Source of the DNA: an uncultured Gemmiger sp.
GTDB lineage: Bacteria > Bacillota > Clostridia > Oscillospirales > Ruminococcaceae
Length of the DNA: 7,400 bases
NCBI GenBank assembly: GCA_959018215.1
Contig: CAUEKL010000108.1
Coordinates: forward strand, 1 to 7,400
Reading direction: 5' to 3'
A model generated the notes under the pieces. That model saw nothing but the letters and a program-made list of their open reading frames with translations, searched no databases and was not told where the DNA came from. This document shows positions 4,547 to 7,400 of this stretch, in pieces. The position numbers and the translations under genes were made by a program. The stretch's first letter is position 1. The number at the start of each line of letters is the position of its first letter.

Positions 4547-6760
4547 ATGCCCGGGGAGCTGCTCAAGCTGGAAGGCGTTGTGGAACATGTGATTTTTGAA
4601 AATCCGGAAACCGGTTACGCGGTGTTTGAAGTCAACGCCGGCGGCACCGATGTGGTCGTTTCCGGCAACGTGGGCAGCGTGGACAACGGGATGTCGGTGG
4701 TGGTATATGGTCAGATGACCAACCACCCCAATTACGGCGAACAGTTCCGCGCCGAAACCTGCGAAGCCTCCTTGCCTGAGGATGTGGCGGCAATCCAGAG
4801 TTACCTGGCCAGCGGGGTTCTGCCTTATATCGGTTCCTCCACAGCCAAAAAGATTGTGGCCAAATTCGGGGCTGATACCCTGACCGTGATTGCGGAGGAA
4901 CCGGATCGCCTGTGTGAGATCAAGGGCATTACCCCCCAGAAGGCGGCGGCCATTTCCAATGAGTTCCGCCGTCTGTACGGCGTGCGGGAAGTTATTGCCT
5001 GGATGGCCCGCTTTGGTCTTTCGGCCCAGTGTGCAGTGACGGCGTACCGGGCTTTCGGTCCTCACACGGTAGAGGCGCTGAACCAAAATCCGTATATGCT
5101 CTGCGGCGAGCCGCTGAACCTGAAATTCAGCCAGGTGGATACCATCGCCAATGCCCTGCAGGTGGGGGCGGACAGCCGCTTGCGCATTGCCGCTGGCCTT
5201 TTGTACACCCTGCGCCATAATGCGGGCAACGGCCACACCTGTCTGCCGCGTGCCAAACTGACTGATGCCACGGCCCGCTTTCTGCGTCAGGAACCGGATC
5301 TGGTGGAGCGGGCCCTGGACGAGCTGCTGAACAGCGAAGAGATGCGTGCCCGCACCTATGAAGGGGCAGACTATATTTACCTGCCCGATCTGCTCAGCGC
5401 TGAGGAGGACATTGCGGCCAGACTGGGGGAAATCTCCACCTTTCCCACGGAAGCGCCATCCACTCTGGATAACGATATCCGGGTGCTGGAGATGGCCCAG
5501 GGCTTTGACTACGCGCCGTTACAGCGGGAGGCCATCCGCATGGCTCTGTCCAGCCGGGTGATGGTGCTTACCGGCGGCCCCGGTACCGGCAAAACCACCA
5601 CGGTCAACGCCATTCTTACCCTGTATGAGGGAATGTACGACCGGGTGGCTCTGTGCGCGCCGACCGGCCGCGCCGCCAAGCGGCTGAGCGAACTCACCGG
5701 ACACAGCGCTTCCACCATCCATCGGTTGTTGGAAGTGGACTATTCCACCGGTACGGTGCGTTTCATTCACAATGAGAAGAACCTGCTTCCCTTTGATGTC
5801 ATCATCCTGGACGAAATGAGCATGGTGGATGTCAAGCTGTTCCAGGCCCTGCTGGCGGCGGCACGGCCCCATTGCCGCATTATCATGGTAGGGGATGCCG
5901 ACCAGCTGCCCAGTGTGGGGCCGGGCAATATCCTCAGCGAGATTCTGCGGGCGGGCGTTCTGCCCACCGTGCGCCTGACCGAGATCTTCCGCCAGGCCCA
6001 GAAAAGCCTGATCATCCAGAATGCCCACCGGATTGTGCATGGTGAGATGCCCCGCACCGGCGGACATGACGATGACTTTTTTATGATCGAATCCTTCGGC
6101 CCCGCCTGCCAGCGGTTGGTGTGTGATCTGGTTTCCACCCGGCTGCCCCGCACCTACGGCTTTGACCCGGTGCGGGATATTCAGGTGCTGTGTCCCACCA
6201 AGGTGGGCCCCACCGGCAGTGTGGAGCTCAATCGCCGCCTGCAGGCAGTACTCAACCCGCCCGCGCCGAACAAGCCCCAGATCGCCTGGGAACAGAGCGG
6301 ACGGGTGCTGCGGCAGGGAGACAAGGTCATGCAGATCAAAAACGACTATGATATTCCCTATGAGCGGTCCGGCGCTGAAGCCGGCGTGGGGGCGTATAAC
6401 GGTGACCTGGGCATTATCACGGAGGTGGACCCGTCCTCCCGCAGTGTCACCGTCATGATGGACGACCGCAAGTATATTTACGGGGCCGACCAGTTGGCAG
6501 AACTGGAACCCGCTTATGCGGTGACCATTCACAAGAGCCAGGGTTCGGAGTTCCCGGCGGTCATCATTCCGGCGGCGGATGTGCCCGCTCGCCTTTGCTA
6601 CCGCAATCTGCTGTACACCGGTGTGACCCGTGCCCGCAAGCTGTGCATTATTACCGGCATGGGGCGCACGGTGCAGGCCATGACCGATAATGTGCGGCAG
6701 AACCTGCGTTACAGCGGTCTGCGCTACCTGCTGGCGGATGCCGTCGGCCGGCAGGCATGA
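4547..6760 (+). CDS. recD2: RecD2-type SF1B DNA helicase (RecBC-independent)
   Basis: A 737-residue ATP-driven 5'-3' DNA helicase of the RecD2/YrrC group, linked in Firmicutes to DNA repair and replication-fork maintenance. The N-terminal OB-like region starts LEGVVEHVIFENPETGYAVF (8-27), followed by helix-hairpin-helix repeats around 84-180 (LPYIGSSTAKKIVAKFG, CEIKGITPQKAAAI). The motor carries Walker A GGPGTGKTT (343-351), motif Ia CAPTGRAAKRL (370-380), STIHRLL (389-395), Walker B LDEMSMVD (421-428), motif III GDADQLPSVGPG (449-460), motif IV RLTEIFRQA (476-484), and motif VI with TIHKSQGSEFP (660-670) and YTGVTRARK (690-698). The N-terminal extension separates it from RecD of RecBCD. I chose the ATG at 4547 because AAAGGAGG (4531-4538) lies 8 nt upstream; the frame is open to 4391, but that part crosses the promoter and touches the preceding terminator. 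The stop overlaps the comF start. Confidence 0.96.
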   Translation: MPGELLKLEGVVEHVIFENPETGYAVFEVNAGGTDVVVSGNVGSVDNGMSVVVYGQMTNHPNYGEQFRAETCEASLPEDVAAIQSYLASGVLPYIGSSTAKKIVAKFGADTLTVIAEEPDRLCEIKGITPQKAAAISNEFRRLYGVREVIAWMARFGLSAQCAVTAYRAFGPHTVEALNQNPYMLCGEPLNLKFSQVDTIANALQVGADSRLRIAAGLLYTLRHNAGNGHTCLPRAKLTDATARFLRQEPDLVERALDELLNSEEMRARTYEGADYIYLPDLLSAEEDIAARLGEISTFPTEAPSTLDNDIRVLEMAQGFDYAPLQREAIRMALSSRVMVLTGGPGTGKTTTVNAILTLYEGMYDRVALCAPTGRAAKRLSELTGHSASTIHRLLEVDYSTGTVRFIHNEKNLLPFDVIILDEMSMVDVKLFQALLAAARPHCRIIMVGDADQLPSVGPGNILSEILRAGVLPTVRLTEIFRQAQKSLIIQNAHRIVHGEMPRTGGHDDDFFMIESFGPACQRLVCDLVSTRLPRTYGFDPVRDIQVLCPTKVGPTGSVELNRRLQAVLNPPAPNKPQIAWEQSGRVLRQGDKVMQIKNDYDIPYERSGAEAGVGAYNGDLGIITEVDPSSRSVTVMMDDRKYIYGADQLAELEPAYAVTIHKSQGSEFPAVIIPAADVPARLCYRNLLYTGVTRARKLCIITGMGRTVQAMTDNVRQNLRYSGLRYLLADAVGRQA

Positions 6761-7400
6761 GGGCCCTGCCGGAACGGCTGGCCGGGCTGCTTTGGCCCCG
6801 GCGGTGTCCGCTTTGCGACAAGGTGCTTGCGCCGGATGCCTTCGCAGGCTGTATCTGCCAGGCATGCCTGCCGGAGGCCGAGCGGCTGTTTCATGAGCCG
6901 CCCCGCCTGCCCGATACCGAGCATGAGTTTTACGCCGTTTCGGGTGCGGCCAGTGCCTTTTATTACAGCGATACCGTGCGGCATGCGATTCTGCGCTGCA
7001 AGGAACACGGTCACCCTTGGTATGCCCGGGAACTGGCCGACCTTGTGGCTGTGCGGGTGTTCGGCGCTGAGCCTGCATCCGGCCCGGCTGGCCGCCCGGT
7101 CTATACGGCGCCCGGCGGACTTTTGCCATATACACTGATTGTACCGGTGCCGCCGCGCCGCAAAGGAACCGGAACACTGCCCCGCAGGCTGGCGGGCCGT
7201 CTGTCCCGTATTCTCGGTATTCCCATGGCTTGCCCGCTGTATGCCGCCCGGGAGATGCAGCCGCAAAAGAGTCTGGATCTGCCTGCCCGGCTGAAAAACA
7301 CAAAGGATGCCTACGCCTGCCGCCCGGGCACCGATCTTTCGGGAGCACGGGTGCTGCTGGTGGACGATGTAATCACCACCGGGGCGACCCTGTCCAACTG
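6757..7400 (+). CDS. ComF-family phosphoribosyltransferase-like protein, 3' end cut by window
   Basis: The first 214 residues of a ComF/ComFC/GntX-family protein, linked to natural competence and DNA uptake or recombination in Firmicutes. An N-terminal zinc-ribbon shows CPLC (17-20) and a cluster Cys32, Cys34, Cys37; an AILRCKEHGH segment (77-86) precedes the phosphoribosyltransferase-like domain with IVPVPPRRK (128-136), QKSLDLPARLKNTKDAYA (170-187) and the PRPP-loop motif VLLVDDVITTGAT (199-211). The usual RGFNQ after the PVP block is not seen; that place reads TGTLPRR (138-144). The ATG at 6757 overlaps the recD2 stop as ATGA, and I see no strong ribosome site of its own, so coupling to recD2 is likely. 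The frame is open to the window end; a typical ComF of about 220-250 residues would end roughly 20-100 bases further on. The family is firm; its activity on PRPP is unproven. Confidence 0.93.
   Translation, partial: MRALPERLAGLLWPRRCPLCDKVLAPDAFAGCICQACLPEAERLFHEPPRLPDTEHEFYAVSGAASAFYYSDTVRHAILRCKEHGHPWYARELADLVAVRVFGAEPASGPAGRPVYTAPGGLLPYTLIVPVPPRRKGTGTLPRRLAGRLSRILGIPMACPLYAAREMQPQKSLDLPARLKNTKDAYACRPGTDLSGARVLLVDDVITTGATLSN

Noticed and set aside
5519..7348. Minus-strand open frame of 609 residues
   Set aside because: Antisense to the conserved RecD2 motor and ComF; no recognisable domain and no ribosome site.
1..7400. CRISPR array, insertion sequence, tRNA or rRNA
   Set aside because: I saw no regularly spaced repeats, transposase motifs, target duplications or tRNA cloverleaf blocks on either strand.

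Overview
The window reads as ordinary chromosomal DNA of a GC-rich Firmicute, most likely a gut Clostridia member of the Oscillospiraceae/Ruminococcaceae type (Faecalibacterium, Gemmiger or Subdoligranulum-like). This rests on strong AGGAGG-type ribosome binding sites, an ECF riboflavin S-component under an FMN riboswitch, metK under a SAM-I riboswitch, Rho-independent terminators after most units, GC-rich codons ending in G or C, and a RecD2 helicase (the RecBC-independent form). The genus is inference; no rRNA or species marker is present.

Layout. Positions 1-49 are a long, nearly perfect palindrome. Next is a minus-strand MscS-type mechanosensitive channel gene (83-1177) with its own promoter (1251-1279). 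Divergent from it, a promoter at 1308-1335 drives an FMN riboswitch (1350-1467), an intrinsic terminator, a leader able to hide the Shine-Dalgarno site, and ribU (1618-2214). A strong promoter at 2254-2282 then drives a SAM-I riboswitch (2308-2401), a terminator and metK (2541-3692), which ends in its own terminator. A single-gene unit follows: a GNAT acetyltransferase (3871-4341) with promoter and terminator. Last, a promoter at 4464-4492 drives recD2 (4547-6760), which overlaps by ATGA the start of a ComF-family phosphoribosyltransferase gene cut by the window end (6757-7400).

How the genes work together. Two adjacent units are controlled by metabolite-sensing RNA leaders: riboflavin uptake by FMN, and SAM synthesis by SAM. 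recD2 and comF look translationally coupled and both belong to DNA metabolism (repair helicase and competence/recombination-associated factor). The mechanosensitive channel and the acetyltransferase are stand-alone. I see no mobile element, CRISPR array, tRNA, rRNA or defence island, and nothing I would call a new system. The most interesting details are in the RNA leaders, the left-edge palindrome, an inverted repeat over the metK -35 box, and a ComF protein that lacks a usual family motif.
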